64,000 nt of DNA from the NCBI RefSeq assembly GCF_028823535.1, contig NZ_JAQIYM010000010.1, forward strand, positions 124,001 through 188,000. Direction: 5' to 3'. The notes beneath the pieces were generated by a model. It searched no databases and had not been told where the DNA came from. It saw nothing but the letters and a program-made list of their open reading frames with translations. The first letter of the stretch is position 1. Each line of letters starts with the position of its first letter. This document shows, in pieces, positions 17,279 through 25,937 of the stretch. Made by a program: the position numbers and the translations under genes. The stretch is from Pseudomonas serbica. GTDB taxonomy: Bacteria; Pseudomonadota; Gammaproteobacteria; Pseudomonadales; Pseudomonadaceae.

Positions 17279-17467
17279 GTTGTGGATGCTTTACCCACAA
17301 TGCCTGTGGAACTGCCTGTGGATAACCTGCGGGCAAGGGACTGCAGGCCATGCGCCGTCTAGGCTACAGCGCGGCGGTTGTTTTTTGATCAGTGCTTGAA
17401 TACAGCGCTCCACAGGGTTTGGACTGCTAGAATGCCCGCCCTCTTCCGCAGAACCGCAGCGCACGCC

Positions 17468-18709
17468 ATGACCCAGCACTCCGCCTCTTCCCCTTCTACT
17501 GTCGCCATCATCGGCGGCGGCCCCGCCGGTCTGATGGCGGCTGAGGTATTGAGCCAGGCCGGGATCAAGGTCGACCTGTACGACGGCATGCCTTCGGTGG
17601 GGCGCAAATTCCTCCTGGCCGGCGTCGGCGGCATGAACATCACCCACTCCGAAGCCTACCCGGCATTCCTCTCGCGATACGCCGAAAGGGCCCCGCAGAT
17701 TGCGCCGCTGTTGCGCGCCTTCGGTGCCGATGCGTTATGCCGGTGGATACATGAGCTGGGCATCGACACCTTTGTCGGCAGCTCCGGGCGGGTCTTTCCC
17801 ACCGACATGAAGGCCGCGCCCCTGCTGCGCGCCTGGCTCAAGCGCCTGCGCGACAGTGGGGTAGTTATCCACACCCGTCATCGATGGATCGGTTGGGACG
17901 GTCACGGCGGTTTGCGCATCGACAGCCCCGACGGCGAAAAAACCGTTCACGCCGATGCCACCCTGCTGGCCCTCGGCGGCGGCAGTTGGTCGCGCCTGGG
18001 TTCGGATGGCGCATGGATGCTGCCACTGGAGAACAAAGGTGTAGGACTGGCGCCGCTGCAACCGAGCAATTGCGGCTTCGAGGTGCAGACCTGGAGCGAC
18101 TTGATGATCAGCAAGTTCGCCGGCGCGCCGCTGAAAAACATCGCCATCGGCCTCAATGACGACGTGCCGAGGCTCGGTGAATGTGTGATTACCGCCACGG
18201 GGATTGAAGGCAGCTTGATCTACGCCTTGTCGGCACCGATCCGTGAAGCGATCAACCAGCACGGCTCGGCGACCATTCATCTGGACCTTCTGCCGGGCCG
18301 ACCTGTGGATAAAGTCCAGGCTGCATTGAGCAAGCCGCGCGGCTCACGCTCAATGGCTAAACATCTGCACAGCCAGTTAGGTATCGATGGGGTGAAAGCG
18401 GCGCTATTGCGCGAGCTGACATCTGCCGACACCTTTACCGACATGGCATTGCTGGCCAAGGCGATCAAGGCGTTGCCGATGACACTGGTGAAAACCCGTC
18501 CGCTGGACGAAGCCATCAGCAGCGCGGGCGGTGTGTTGTTCGAGGCGATGGATGAGCGATTGATGCTCAAGCAGATGCCCGGGGTTTTCTGCGCGGGCGA
18601 GATGCTGGATTGGGAGGCGCCGACGGGCGGCTATCTGCTGACCGCGTGTTTCGCCAGTGGGCGGGCGGCGGGGTTAGGAATTGTTGAGTGGTTGCAGCGT
18701 AAGCGCTGA
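17468..18709 (+). CDS. TIGR03862 family flavoprotein (HI0933-like)
   Basis: This 413-residue FAD-binding protein has an N-terminal dinucleotide motif GGGPAGL at 16-22. The HI0933-family block GRKFLLAGVGGMNITHSE follows, then SGRVFPTDMKAAPLLRAWL. The C-terminal closing motif is FCAGEMLDWEAPTGGYLLTA. Family members are cytoplasmic flavoproteins of unknown reaction, distantly related to dihydrouridine-type and RNA-modifying flavoenzymes. Start is ATG at 17468; upstream in-frame codons lack a ribosome-binding site. It stands alone and is followed by a REP doublet. Confidence 0.9.
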   Translation: MTQHSASSPSTVAIIGGGPAGLMAAEVLSQAGIKVDLYDGMPSVGRKFLLAGVGGMNITHSEAYPAFLSRYAERAPQIAPLLRAFGADALCRWIHELGIDTFVGSSGRVFPTDMKAAPLLRAWLKRLRDSGVVIHTRHRWIGWDGHGGLRIDSPDGEKTVHADATLLALGGGSWSRLGSDGAWMLPLENKGVGLAPLQPSNCGFEVQTWSDLMISKFAGAPLKNIAIGLNDDVPRLGECVITATGIEGSLIYALSAPIREAINQHGSATIHLDLLPGRPVDKVQAALSKPRGSRSMAKHLHSQLGIDGVKAALLRELTSADTFTDMALLAKAIKALPMTLVKTRPLDEAISSAGGVLFEAMDERLMLKQMPGVFCAGEMLDWEAPTGGYLLTACFASGRAAGLGIVEWLQRKR

Positions 18710-18723
18710 AGAGCGAGGCGCGC

Positions 18724-18802
18724 CCTTCGCGAGCAAGCCCGCTCCCACAGGGGATTTGTGAACAACACAGATCCAGTGTGGGAGCGGGCTTGCTCGCGAA
18801 GG
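18724..18802. repeat. REP doublet (REPIN-like)
   Basis: CCTTCGCGAGCAAGCCCGCT and its inverse GGGAGCGGGCTTGCTCGCGA are separated by about 32 bases. It lies between two convergent genes (the TIGR03862 flavoprotein gene and rhlE). Confidence 0.9.
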
Positions 18803-18826
18803 CGGTTTAACAGACGCCGCCGTTAA

Positions 18827-20167
18827 TCAAGGTTTGCGCTTACGCGGCCCAGTGTTGAACACCGGCACCTTGCGCACAGGCTTGATCGAAGGCTCCGCCG
18901 GCGCCACTTCCCCGCTGTCCACCCACTTGCCCAGGTTGCGTTTACCACCGCCACCACCCGACGCCTTGGGTTTCTTCGGTTTCTTCGGCTTCTTGATCAC
19001 CTGGCCACTGGCATCGGTGTCCGGCACGCGGTGCTCAGGTTCGAAGTCCGGCTCGTTCTGACGCTTGAGCGTCTGGCGGGTCAACATCTCGATGGCTGAC
19101 AGCAGATTCACTTCATCGGCGCACACCAGGGAAATCGCCTCGCCGGTCGCGCCCGCACGCCCGGTACGACCGATGCGGTGGATGTAATCCTCGGCCACGA
19201 TCGGCAAATCGAAGTTGACCACCAATGGCAGGTCTTCAATGTCCAGGCCCCGGGCCGCGACGTCGGTGGCAACCAGGATCTGCACTTCGCTGAGTTTGAA
19301 GCGGTCCAGCGCACGCTGACGGGTCGCCTGGGGCTTGTCGCCATGGATGCCATCGGCGTTGATGCCAAGGCCCTGGAGTTTTTCCACCAGCGCATCCACG
19401 CCATTGCGGGTCTTGGCGAACACCAGCACTTGCTTCCACTTGCCCTTGCGCATCAAGTGCACGAACAGCTCCGGCTTGCGCTTCTTGTCCACGGTCACGA
19501 TCCATTGCTTGACCGTATTGGCGGCGACGTTGCGCGGGCTGACTTCGATGCTCAGCGGGTCATTGAGCATCTGCCCGGCCAGCAGGCGGATGTCGTCGGA
19601 GAAGGTGGCAGAGAACAGCAGCGTCTGGCGCTTCTTTGGCAAGGCTTTGTAGATATTCGCCAGTTCCTCGGAGAAACCCAGGTCGAGCATGCGATCGGCT
19701 TCGTCCAGTACCAGGGTTTGCAGTTGATTGAACTTCAGGGCGTTCTGGCGGAACAGGTCGAGCAAGCGGCCCGGGGTCGCCACCAATAGGTCGACGCCGC
19801 TGCGCAGCTTCATCATTTGCGGGTTGATGCTGACGCCACCGTACACCGCGTAGGTGCGCAGTGGCAGGTTTTCGGCATATTGGCGCACCGCTTCGTGAAC
19901 CTGCTCGGCCAGCTCCCGGGTCGGCACCAGAATCAGCGCACGCACCGAGTTGGCGGCGACTTTCGGCCCTTCCATGGCCAGCAACTGCAGGAGCGGCAGG
20001 GCGAAACCGGCGGTCTTGCCGGTGCCGGTCTGGGCAGCGGCCATCAGGTCGCGACCGGCCAGCACTGCCGGAATGGCTTGCGCCTGAACCGGCGTCGGAG
20101 TCTGGTAGCCGAGCGTCTCGAGGGAGCGCAGCAAGGGTTCGATCAGGCCAAGGGTGGCGAAAGTCAT
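18827..20167 (-). CDS. rhlE: DEAD-box ATP-dependent RNA helicase
   Basis: This 446-residue helicase has all core motifs: the Q motif GYQTPTPVQAQAI, motif I AAQTGTGKT at 44-52, PTRELAEQV, motif II DEAD at 155-158, motif III SAT at 186-188, and motif VI HRIGRTGRAGATGE. The lysine- and glycine-rich tail (KKPKKPKKPKASGGGGGK) is typical of RhlE, which remodels RNA during ribosome maturation and decay, often at low temperature. It is monocistronic and flanked by REP sequence on its 3' side. Confidence 0.93.
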   Translation of the reverse strand: MTFATLGLIEPLLRSLETLGYQTPTPVQAQAIPAVLAGRDLMAAAQTGTGKTAGFALPLLQLLAMEGPKVAANSVRALILVPTRELAEQVHEAVRQYAENLPLRTYAVYGGVSINPQMMKLRSGVDLLVATPGRLLDLFRQNALKFNQLQTLVLDEADRMLDLGFSEELANIYKALPKKRQTLLFSATFSDDIRLLAGQMLNDPLSIEVSPRNVAANTVKQWIVTVDKKRKPELFVHLMRKGKWKQVLVFAKTRNGVDALVEKLQGLGINADGIHGDKPQATRQRALDRFKLSEVQILVATDVAARGLDIEDLPLVVNFDLPIVAEDYIHRIGRTGRAGATGEAISLVCADEVNLLSAIEMLTRQTLKRQNEPDFEPEHRVPDTDASGQVIKKPKKPKKPKASGGGGGKRNLGKWVDSGEVAPAEPSIKPVRKVPVFNTGPRKRKP

Positions 20168-20245
20168 GGGAATACCGTAGGAAAATTCAGCGCGGGTTGT
20201 TCAAAACAAGTGTGCAAAAGGAGATGCAATGCCGCGCAGTTTACC

Positions 20246-21175
20246 CTAATTCACACGGGATTCTGTTGGCACAGCCTTTACCACTGGCCGTTGCGGTGTG
20301 CGGCGCCACTGCGGCAGGCCGATCAGCACCACGGCACTGATGATCACCAACATGGCCAGTGCCTCCTCGATGCCAATGGTTTCTCCGACAAACACGATCC
20401 CCAGCAACACGGCCACCGCCGGGTTGACGTAGGCATAACTGGTGGCGGCAGCCGGACGCACATGCTTGAGCAGGTACATGTAGGCGTTGAAGGCAATGAT
20501 CGAACCGAACACGGTCAAGTACGCCAGCGCCGCCCAGCCCTCGATGGGCGGGACCTTCTCCAGGTGTTCACCGCTCACTGCGCTACCGATCAGCAACACC
20601 ACGCCGCCCACCAGCATTTCCACGGCACTGGCCATGGCGCCTTGAGGCAACGGCAAATGTTTGCTCCACACCGAGCCGAACGCCCAGGTCGCCGCGGCAA
20701 AGATCAGCAATGCCGCACCCAGCGGACTCGATTGCAGGTTGGAGCCGAGGTTGAGCATGGCAATGCCGATCATGCCGAGCGCAATCCCGGCCCATTCGAG
20801 ACGGGTATTACGCGCGCCCCAGAAATATCCACAGAGCAGGGTGAACAGCGGCACCGTCGCCACGGCCAGTGCCGCGACACCGGAGGCCACCCCCGTGTGT
20901 TCGGCCAGGCTGACCCCGCCATTACCGCAAGCCAGCAGCAACACCCCGATGATGCCGGCGGCTTTCCATTGCGCCCAGGTCGGTGCCGGCGCCCCGCGCC
21001 AGCGCAGGAAGGCATACATCAAAGTCCCGGCGATCACGAAGCGAATTCCCGCCAGCAGCAATGGTGGCCAGTACTCCACGCCGATGCGGATCACCAGGTA
21101 GGTCGAGCCCCAAATCACGTACAACGCGAAAAAGGCAGCGATTAACGGCAAGGGAAAACGACGTAGACCAGGCAT
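20246..21175 (-). CDS. EamA family DMT permease (YedA-like)
   Basis: This 309-residue inner-membrane protein has two EamA repeats and about ten helices. It begins RFPLPLIAAFFALYVIWGSTYLVIRIGVEYWPPLL, split here as FFALYVIWGSTYLV and the following PPLLLAGIRF motif typical of the YedA/RhaT-like branch; the second repeat contains AYMYLLKHVRPAAATSYAYVNP. Family members usually export amino acids or other small metabolites. The divergent Lrp-type regulator 164 bp away probably controls it, which would fit amino-acid efflux. This link is inferred from arrangement. Confidence 0.9.
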   Translation of the reverse strand: MPGLRRFPLPLIAAFFALYVIWGSTYLVIRIGVEYWPPLLLAGIRFVIAGTLMYAFLRWRGAPAPTWAQWKAAGIIGVLLLACGNGGVSLAEHTGVASGVAALAVATVPLFTLLCGYFWGARNTRLEWAGIALGMIGIAMLNLGSNLQSSPLGAALLIFAAATWAFGSVWSKHLPLPQGAMASAVEMLVGGVVLLIGSAVSGEHLEKVPPIEGWAALAYLTVFGSIIAFNAYMYLLKHVRPAAATSYAYVNPAVAVLLGIVFVGETIGIEEALAMLVIISAVVLIGLPQWRRTPQRPVVKAVPTESRVN

Positions 21176-21339
21176 GGCGGGCAGCTCACAGGCAAGACAA
21201 GTGAACGGCTATTTTAGAAAGGCTGGTGCAGGAAAATAAGTTACAAAACCTGTTTAAAGCATCGGTACACTTTTCAAAACACGGAGTTCAGCGCTATAAA
21301 CCATGTTTTCGAAAGTCCGTGATTTTGAGGAGTTCGACC

Positions 21340-21792
21340 ATGGACAAATACGACCGCATGCTGCTCAGCGCCCTGCTGGAAAACGGTCGCGCGTCCTACG
21401 CGGACCTGGCGCGCAAGGTCAACCTCTCTGCCCCGGCCGTGGCCGAACGCGTGGCCAAACTCGAATCCAGCGGGGTGATCACCGGTTACCAGGCGAAAGT
21501 CGACATGGCCAAGCTCGGCCTGCCGATCCAGTGCGTGATCGAATTGCGCCTGAACCAGCATGGCAATCAGAAAGCCTACAACGACCTGATCAAGATCCCG
21601 CAGCTGACCGAATGCCACCGAGTGACCGGTGACCCATGCGTGATCATGCAGGCGGCGGTGGGTTCGATGCCGGAGCTGGAAGAGCTGATCAACCGGATTG
21701 CCACGTTTGGCTTCAGCAAGACGTCGATTGTGCTGTCGAGCGCGATAGAGAAGCGCGTGCCGTTGGGGCATATCGAAGGGAATGGCAGGTAA
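21340..21792 (+). CDS. Lrp/AsnC family transcriptional regulator
   Basis: This 150-residue regulator has an N-terminal winged helix (DRMLLSALLENGRASYADLA, then LSAPAVAERVAKLESSGVI) and a C-terminal RAM/AsnC ligand domain (about 65-145; ECHRVTGDPCVIMQAAV). These proteins sense amino acids as octamers or dimers. ATG at 21340 follows GAGGAG. It is divergent from the EamA permease, its likely target, and autoregulation from the shared region would be usual. Confidence 0.92.
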   Translation: MDKYDRMLLSALLENGRASYADLARKVNLSAPAVAERVAKLESSGVITGYQAKVDMAKLGLPIQCVIELRLNQHGNQKAYNDLIKIPQLTECHRVTGDPCVIMQAAVGSMPELEELINRIATFGFSKTSIVLSSAIEKRVPLGHIEGNGR

Positions 21793-21817
21793 ATCCGAGG
21801 TTACAAAAGATCCAAAT

Positions 21818-21905
21818 GTGGGAGCGGGCTTGCTCGCGAAAGCGCCAGTCCAGTCAACATCAATGTTGAATGACATACCGCTTTCGCGAGCAAGCCCGCT
21901 CCCAC
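21818..21905. repeat. REP doublet (REPIN-like)
   Basis: GTGGGAGCGGGCTTGCTCGC and the inverse GCGAGCAAGCCCGCTCCCAC are separated by about 45 bases, between convergent lrp and exonuclease genes. Confidence 0.9.
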
Positions 21906-21923
21906 AGGGGATTCGTGCTGCTT

Positions 21924-22535
21924 TCAGAATCCGCGATAGCGCTTGAGGTGTTCGCCCACCTTCGCTGCCGGGACCTTCTGCAACGTGCACAGCAAGTCAT
22001 GGGACAACTCGCGCAATCCGTGTTTCTGCCGTAACTCCCCGGCCAGGTGCGTCATCAGGTTGGCCGCCATCTCGGCATCGGCCATGGCCCGGTGAGCCTT
22101 GCCGGTGTGGGGCAGGTTGGCGAAGGCGGTCAGGGTGCCGAGCTTGTGGTTCGGTGCTGCGGGCATGAGGCGACGCGCCAGTAGCAGCGAGCAGGCAAAG
22201 TTCTGCAAGCGCGTGCGCTTGATTCGCCCAAGTTCGAAATCCCAGAACTTCTGGTCAAACGCCGCGTTGTGCGCCAGCAGAGGCGTGGTGCCGACGAACT
22301 CGTTGACCTCGTTCATTACCTGCTCGGCCGAAGGCGCGGTGCGCAGCATGGCGTTGCTGATACCGGTCAGTTGTTCGATAAAACCCGGGACGCGCACGCC
22401 GGCGTTCATCAGGCTCTGGTAACGCTCGACGATGCGTCCTTGCTCAAGGATCACTACGGCAATTTCCGTGGCTCGGCAGCTGCTGCTCGGAGAGATCCCG
22501 GTGGTTTCAAAGTCGATGACTGCTATGCGTTCCAA
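21924..22535 (-). CDS. 3'-5' exonuclease, DnaQ/epsilon-like
   Basis: This 203-residue DEDDh exonuclease has ExoI IDFETTG (D8, E10), ExoII around LLAHNAAFDQKFW, and ExoIII HRAMADAEM. These supply the four acidic metal ligands and the catalytic histidine. It is too short to be a full DnaQ epsilon with a polymerase-binding tail and resembles stand-alone proofreading or RNA-processing exonucleases. No in-frame ATG is placed well; the TTG at 22535 (LERIAVIDF) with GGAG upstream is the best start. The NYN-domain gene lies just upstream on the same strand. Confidence 0.87.
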   Translation of the reverse strand: MERIAVIDFETTGISPSSSCRATEIAVVILEQGRIVERYQSLMNAGVRVPGFIEQLTGISNAMLRTAPSAEQVMNEVNEFVGTTPLLAHNAAFDQKFWDFELGRIKRTRLQNFACSLLLARRLMPAAPNHKLGTLTAFANLPHTGKAHRAMADAEMAANLMTHLAGELRQKHGLRELSHDLLCTLQKVPAAKVGEHLKRYRGF

Positions 22536-22557
22536 ACCTGTTTCAACTCCGTAAAAA

Positions 22558-23049
22558 TCAATTCTTGAGCAGCAACGCGCCTTCGATCGGCACATAGCGG
22601 CTGGCGGCGCGGATCAGCGAGTTGGCCGTCAGGCCCGGCACCCCGTAGGCCACCGCTTGCACGCCATGCTTGCTGATGATGCGCTCCAGCAGCATGTCGA
22701 AATCACCGTCGCCAGAGGCCAGCACCACTTCATCGACATGGTCGGCGGCGTCCATGATGTCGAGGGTGATGCCCACATCCCAGTCGCCCTTGGCCGAGCC
22801 ATCGCTGCGCTGGATATAGGGCTTGAGCTTCACGGTGAAGCCGAGGTTGCGCAGGATCTGCTGGAACTGCTGCTGTTTACTGTCGCCACGATCGATCGCG
22901 TAGGCGTAGGCCTCGACGATCTCGCCTTGCTTGCTGATGTCGGCCCACAACGCGGCATAGTTGAAGTGGCAACCATAAGCCTGGCGCACGGTGTAGTAGA
23001 GGTTCTGGACATCGGCGAACACTGCGATTTTTTTCACCGGACACCTCAT
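22558..23049 (-). CDS. NYN domain protein (LabA/DUF88 family)
   Basis: This 163-residue protein has the PIN-like NYN nuclease fold: FADVQNLYYT with D13 at the first acidic site, KGDWDVGITLDIM at the second, and LASGDGDFDMLLE at the third. The acidic constellation would bind a metal for RNA cleavage, as in LabA and other NYN nucleases. It lies 22 bp before the 3'-5' exonuclease on the same strand, so a joint role in RNA or DNA turnover is possible. No activity has been shown from this sequence. Confidence 0.88.
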   Translation of the reverse strand: MRCPVKKIAVFADVQNLYYTVRQAYGCHFNYAALWADISKQGEIVEAYAYAIDRGDSKQQQFQQILRNLGFTVKLKPYIQRSDGSAKGDWDVGITLDIMDAADHVDEVVLASGDGDFDMLLERIISKHGVQAVAYGVPGLTANSLIRAASRYVPIEGALLLKN

Positions 23050-23165
23050 TAGCGCGCAGGCAGGATCAGGCACCAGGCCCGAAAAGTCGCCCAGTATGCC
23101 AGCCAAAAGGTGGGTTTCGCGAATAATCGGCCCGGAGCGCCGCAGCGCCCCGGACGAATGGCGTA

Positions 23166-23933
23166 TCAGACGAAGGAGTCGTCGTCACCGCCGAAGAACG
23201 ATGAGCTGTCATCGCTGTAGTCGGCGTCGGCAAAACCGCCTTGATCGTTGGCATAGCCATCATTGCCGGCCATGCGCTGATCATCGCCCCAGCCACTGTT
23301 ACCCTGGTCGTTGACCTGGGCCGGTTCTTCCTTGATGACCTCGACGATTTCCTGCGCCGGCTGATTGTGGTGGAACAGACTGCTGATGCCTTGTGCCAGC
23401 ATCACGCCACCGGCCACGCCGGCCGCTGTTTTCAGCGCGCCGCCGAGGAAGCCGCTGCCCGCCGCCGGGGCCTGTTGCTGGGGTGCATAGCCCTGCTGTG
23501 GAGATCCACCGAAGTTCTGCTGCGGTGGTTGCGCGTTGAATGACGGACGCGCCGGCTCACGCCAGCCGCCACCACTCGAAGACGCCGGTTGCGCAGGCGC
23601 AGGCTGCGGATCACGGCTATTGCCACCAAAGATGCTCGACAGGAAGCCACCGCTGCTCGCTGCCGGCGCGGACGTTTGCGCCTTTGCCTGTTGCAGCTCG
23701 GCCTGCAATTGCTGGATTTGCGCAGTCAGTTGTTTGTTCTGTCCGTCGAGGCTCTTGATCGCTGCCTCTTGCACCAGAATGGCCTGGGTCATGAAATAAC
23801 CTGCCGCCGGTTGGCGTGTCAGGTGCTCCTTGATCCTCGCCTCGGCCTGGGCGTCGCGCGGGGCTGAGTCCGTTTCGGCCTGTTGCAGCCGGGAAAACAG
23901 TCCATCGATCAGGGTTTGTTCTTCGCTGTTCAT
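23166..23933 (-). CDS. DUF2076 family protein
   Basis: This 255-residue protein opens with the family's conserved MNSEEQTLIDGLFSRL and YFMTQAILVQEAAIKSL. A predicted coiled coil (about 62-85, LDGQNKQLTAQIQQLQAELQ) follows. Next come a low-complexity Ala/Pro/Gln/Gly region, a glycine-rich hydrophobic segment near FLGGALKTAAGVAGGVMLAQG (shown here as two parts FLGGALKTAAG and VAGGVMLAQG), and an acidic tail rich in Asp and Ser. It may associate with membranes through the glycine-rich segment. Function is unknown. It is divergent from yciC. Confidence 0.88.
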   Translation of the reverse strand: MNSEEQTLIDGLFSRLQQAETDSAPRDAQAEARIKEHLTRQPAAGYFMTQAILVQEAAIKSLDGQNKQLTAQIQQLQAELQQAKAQTSAPAASSGGFLSSIFGGNSRDPQPAPAQPASSSGGGWREPARPSFNAQPPQQNFGGSPQQGYAPQQQAPAAGSGFLGGALKTAAGVAGGVMLAQGISSLFHHNQPAQEIVEVIKEEPAQVNDQGNSGWGDDQRMAGNDGYANDQGGFADADYSDDSSSFFGGDDDSFV

Positions 23934-24110
23934 GGCGACCTCGTAGATTGCCGGGAAAATCGTGCCTGTATCCACAAAGGATAAGGTGCCCGACCTTAAT
24001 GGAGGCTGAAACAAGTTGTTTCAATGAGCTTTACCCAACGTTTACGTTTGCGCCCTCCGGCACATCATCGGTTAAAGTGTGCCACTGCTTTCAACCTGCG
24101 ATACCAACTG

Positions 24111-24785
24111 ATGAATCCGTTCGATGTACTGCGCGACTCCTTGTACTTCTTCAAACGCAATCTGGGCCAGATCGTGCAGTTGTGCCTGCCGCTGGTGATC
24201 ATCGAGGCCCTGTTGCAACAAGTGGTCGACCACTCCACCGAGCCGGACAGTTTCCCCGGCATCAGTGTGATCGTCGGCTTGCTGGTCTATCCGCTGTACA
24301 CCGCCGCGCTGATCCTGTTCCTCGACGCCCGCAGCCGTGGCGAATCGCCAAGCAATCGCGAGCTACTGTCGAGGTCTGCCTATCTGTGGCCGCGTTTCGC
24401 CTTGTTGACCGCCCTGAACACCCTGCTGATCCTGCTTGGCCTGTCGCTGTACTTCCTGCCGGGCATCTGGCTGATGGTGACCCTGGCCTTCGGCGAGTAC
24501 CTGCTGGTGCTGCGCGGCCTGGCGCCGCTTGCAGCCATGAAGGAAAGCCTGCGCCTGACCCGCGGTCATTTCATGCGCATCCTGGTGTGCATCCTGTGTG
24601 TGATGGCCCCTTTGTGGCTGCTCAAGGGCGCCACATTGGCGGCGTACCCCGAGCCGCAGAACCCAGTGATCTCGCTGCTGATCGACAGCGCCCACAGCTT
24701 CCTGCAGCTGTTCACCAGCGTGGTGCTGTTCCGCCTGTTCATGTTGATCAGCGAAGTGCCGGAAAAAATCGATGGTCCACGTTGA
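24111..24785 (+). CDS. yciC: YciC family inner-membrane protein
   Basis: This 224-residue protein starts NPFDVLRDSLYFFKRNLGQI, as in the YciC/UPF0259 family. It has about six hydrophobic helices, with the conserved ARSRGE loop and GEYLLVLRGLAPLAAMKESL before the last helices. The family has no established biochemical role. ATG at 24111 is used; the in-frame extension upstream is in a different, non-family sequence. The endonuclease/phosphatase gene follows 66 bp later on the same strand and may share a transcript. Confidence 0.88.
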   Translation: MNPFDVLRDSLYFFKRNLGQIVQLCLPLVIIEALLQQVVDHSTEPDSFPGISVIVGLLVYPLYTAALILFLDARSRGESPSNRELLSRSAYLWPRFALLTALNTLLILLGLSLYFLPGIWLMVTLAFGEYLLVLRGLAPLAAMKESLRLTRGHFMRILVCILCVMAPLWLLKGATLAAYPEPQNPVISLLIDSAHSFLQLFTSVVLFRLFMLISEVPEKIDGPR

Positions 24786-24851
24786 CCGTGGGCGACCGCT
24801 CGTCAGTCGGGTATGCTCGGGGTCAACTTCCGTAACGCGATAAGCCGAGCC

Positions 24852-25928
24852 ATGACCCGACTGCTGCGCTACACCTTGCTGGGTTTGTTGATCGTCATCG
24901 GCTTGGCCGGCGTGGCGGTCTACAGCCTGACCTGGCGACCCGAGGCCAGGGAAACAGCGCCAGTCAGCTGCACCCAGGCGCCCACCCTGGCACCGGGCCA
25001 GGCACTGAAGGTCATGACCTGGAACGTCCAGTACCTGGCGGGCAAGCGCTATGTGTTCTGGAATGACCTGGCCACCGGCGCCGACGACTCCCCCACGCCG
25101 GAAGACATGGCCTTCAGCCTCGATGAAGTGGCGCGGGTGATCCGCGACGAGCAACCGGACGTCGTGCTGCTGCAGGAGCTCGATGACGGCGCCAAGGCCA
25201 GCGACTACCAGAACCAGCTCAAGCTGCTGAAGGAGCGGTTCGCCGACCTGTATCCGTGCAGTGCCCATGCCTTCGACTGGAAGGCTGACTTCGTGCCGAA
25301 CCCGCACATTTTCGGCAGCGTCGGCCGGCAACTGGCGACCCTGAGCCGCTATCAGATCGAACACGCCGAGCGTCTGCAATTGCCGATCACATCGGCCAAC
25401 CCGATCAGTCGCCAGTTCCAACCGAAAAACGCTTTGCTGGTGACGTACCTGCCCTTGAGCGACGGCGCCCAGCTCGCGGTCCTCAACACCCATCTGGATC
25501 GTGCGAGCCAACCCGACGAGACGCTGCAGGCGCAGGTCGCGGCCGTGGCCAAGGTCCTCGACAAGTTCGAAAGCCGCGGCACGCCCTGGCTGATCGGTGG
25601 CGACTTCAACCTGCTGCCGCTGGGCCAATACCAACGCCTGCCCGGCGAGCAGCGCACGCCCTACTCCGCCGACAGCGTCCTGCATCTGTTGTGGGACAAG
25701 TACCCGATGATCCCCACCAACAACGAATCCGGCGGGATCGACCGCGCGCGCTGGCTGACCCATTACCCGAACGATGCCGCTTTGAACGGCCCGGACCGGA
25801 CCGTCGACTACCTGTTCTACAGCCCGCGGATCAAACGGGTCGAGGCGGTGGTCCGGCAGGACGATACCCTGCGCATCTCCGATCACCTGCCGGTAATAGC
25901 ACGCTTTCTGCTGCCCGCCGCGCCCTAG
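24852..25928 (+). CDS. Endonuclease/exonuclease/phosphatase family protein
   Basis: This 358-residue protein has one N-terminal membrane helix (about 7-26) and an EEP catalytic domain outside it. Visible motifs are MTWNVQYLAG (Asn metal ligand), VLLQELDD (Glu), NTHLDRA, GGDFNLLP (Asp/Asn) and the C-terminal SDHLPV (catalytic His). The family includes Mg-dependent nucleases, sphingomyelinases and inositol phosphatases. Membrane anchoring with a periplasmic catalytic domain points to a phosphodiester or lipid substrate rather than chromosomal DNA; this is inferred. Confidence 0.88.
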   Translation: MTRLLRYTLLGLLIVIGLAGVAVYSLTWRPEARETAPVSCTQAPTLAPGQALKVMTWNVQYLAGKRYVFWNDLATGADDSPTPEDMAFSLDEVARVIRDEQPDVVLLQELDDGAKASDYQNQLKLLKERFADLYPCSAHAFDWKADFVPNPHIFGSVGRQLATLSRYQIEHAERLQLPITSANPISRQFQPKNALLVTYLPLSDGAQLAVLNTHLDRASQPDETLQAQVAAVAKVLDKFESRGTPWLIGGDFNLLPLGQYQRLPGEQRTPYSADSVLHLLWDKYPMIPTNNESGGIDRARWLTHYPNDAALNGPDRTVDYLFYSPRIKRVEAVVRQDDTLRISDHLPVIARFLLPAAP

Positions 25929-25937
25929 CCTGGCGAG

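Noticed and set aside
24363..25886. Minus-strand open frame (507 codons) opposite yciC and the EEP gene
   Set aside because: It crosses two well-supported plus-strand genes and consists of Gln/Arg/His-rich sequence typical of antisense frames in GC-rich DNA.
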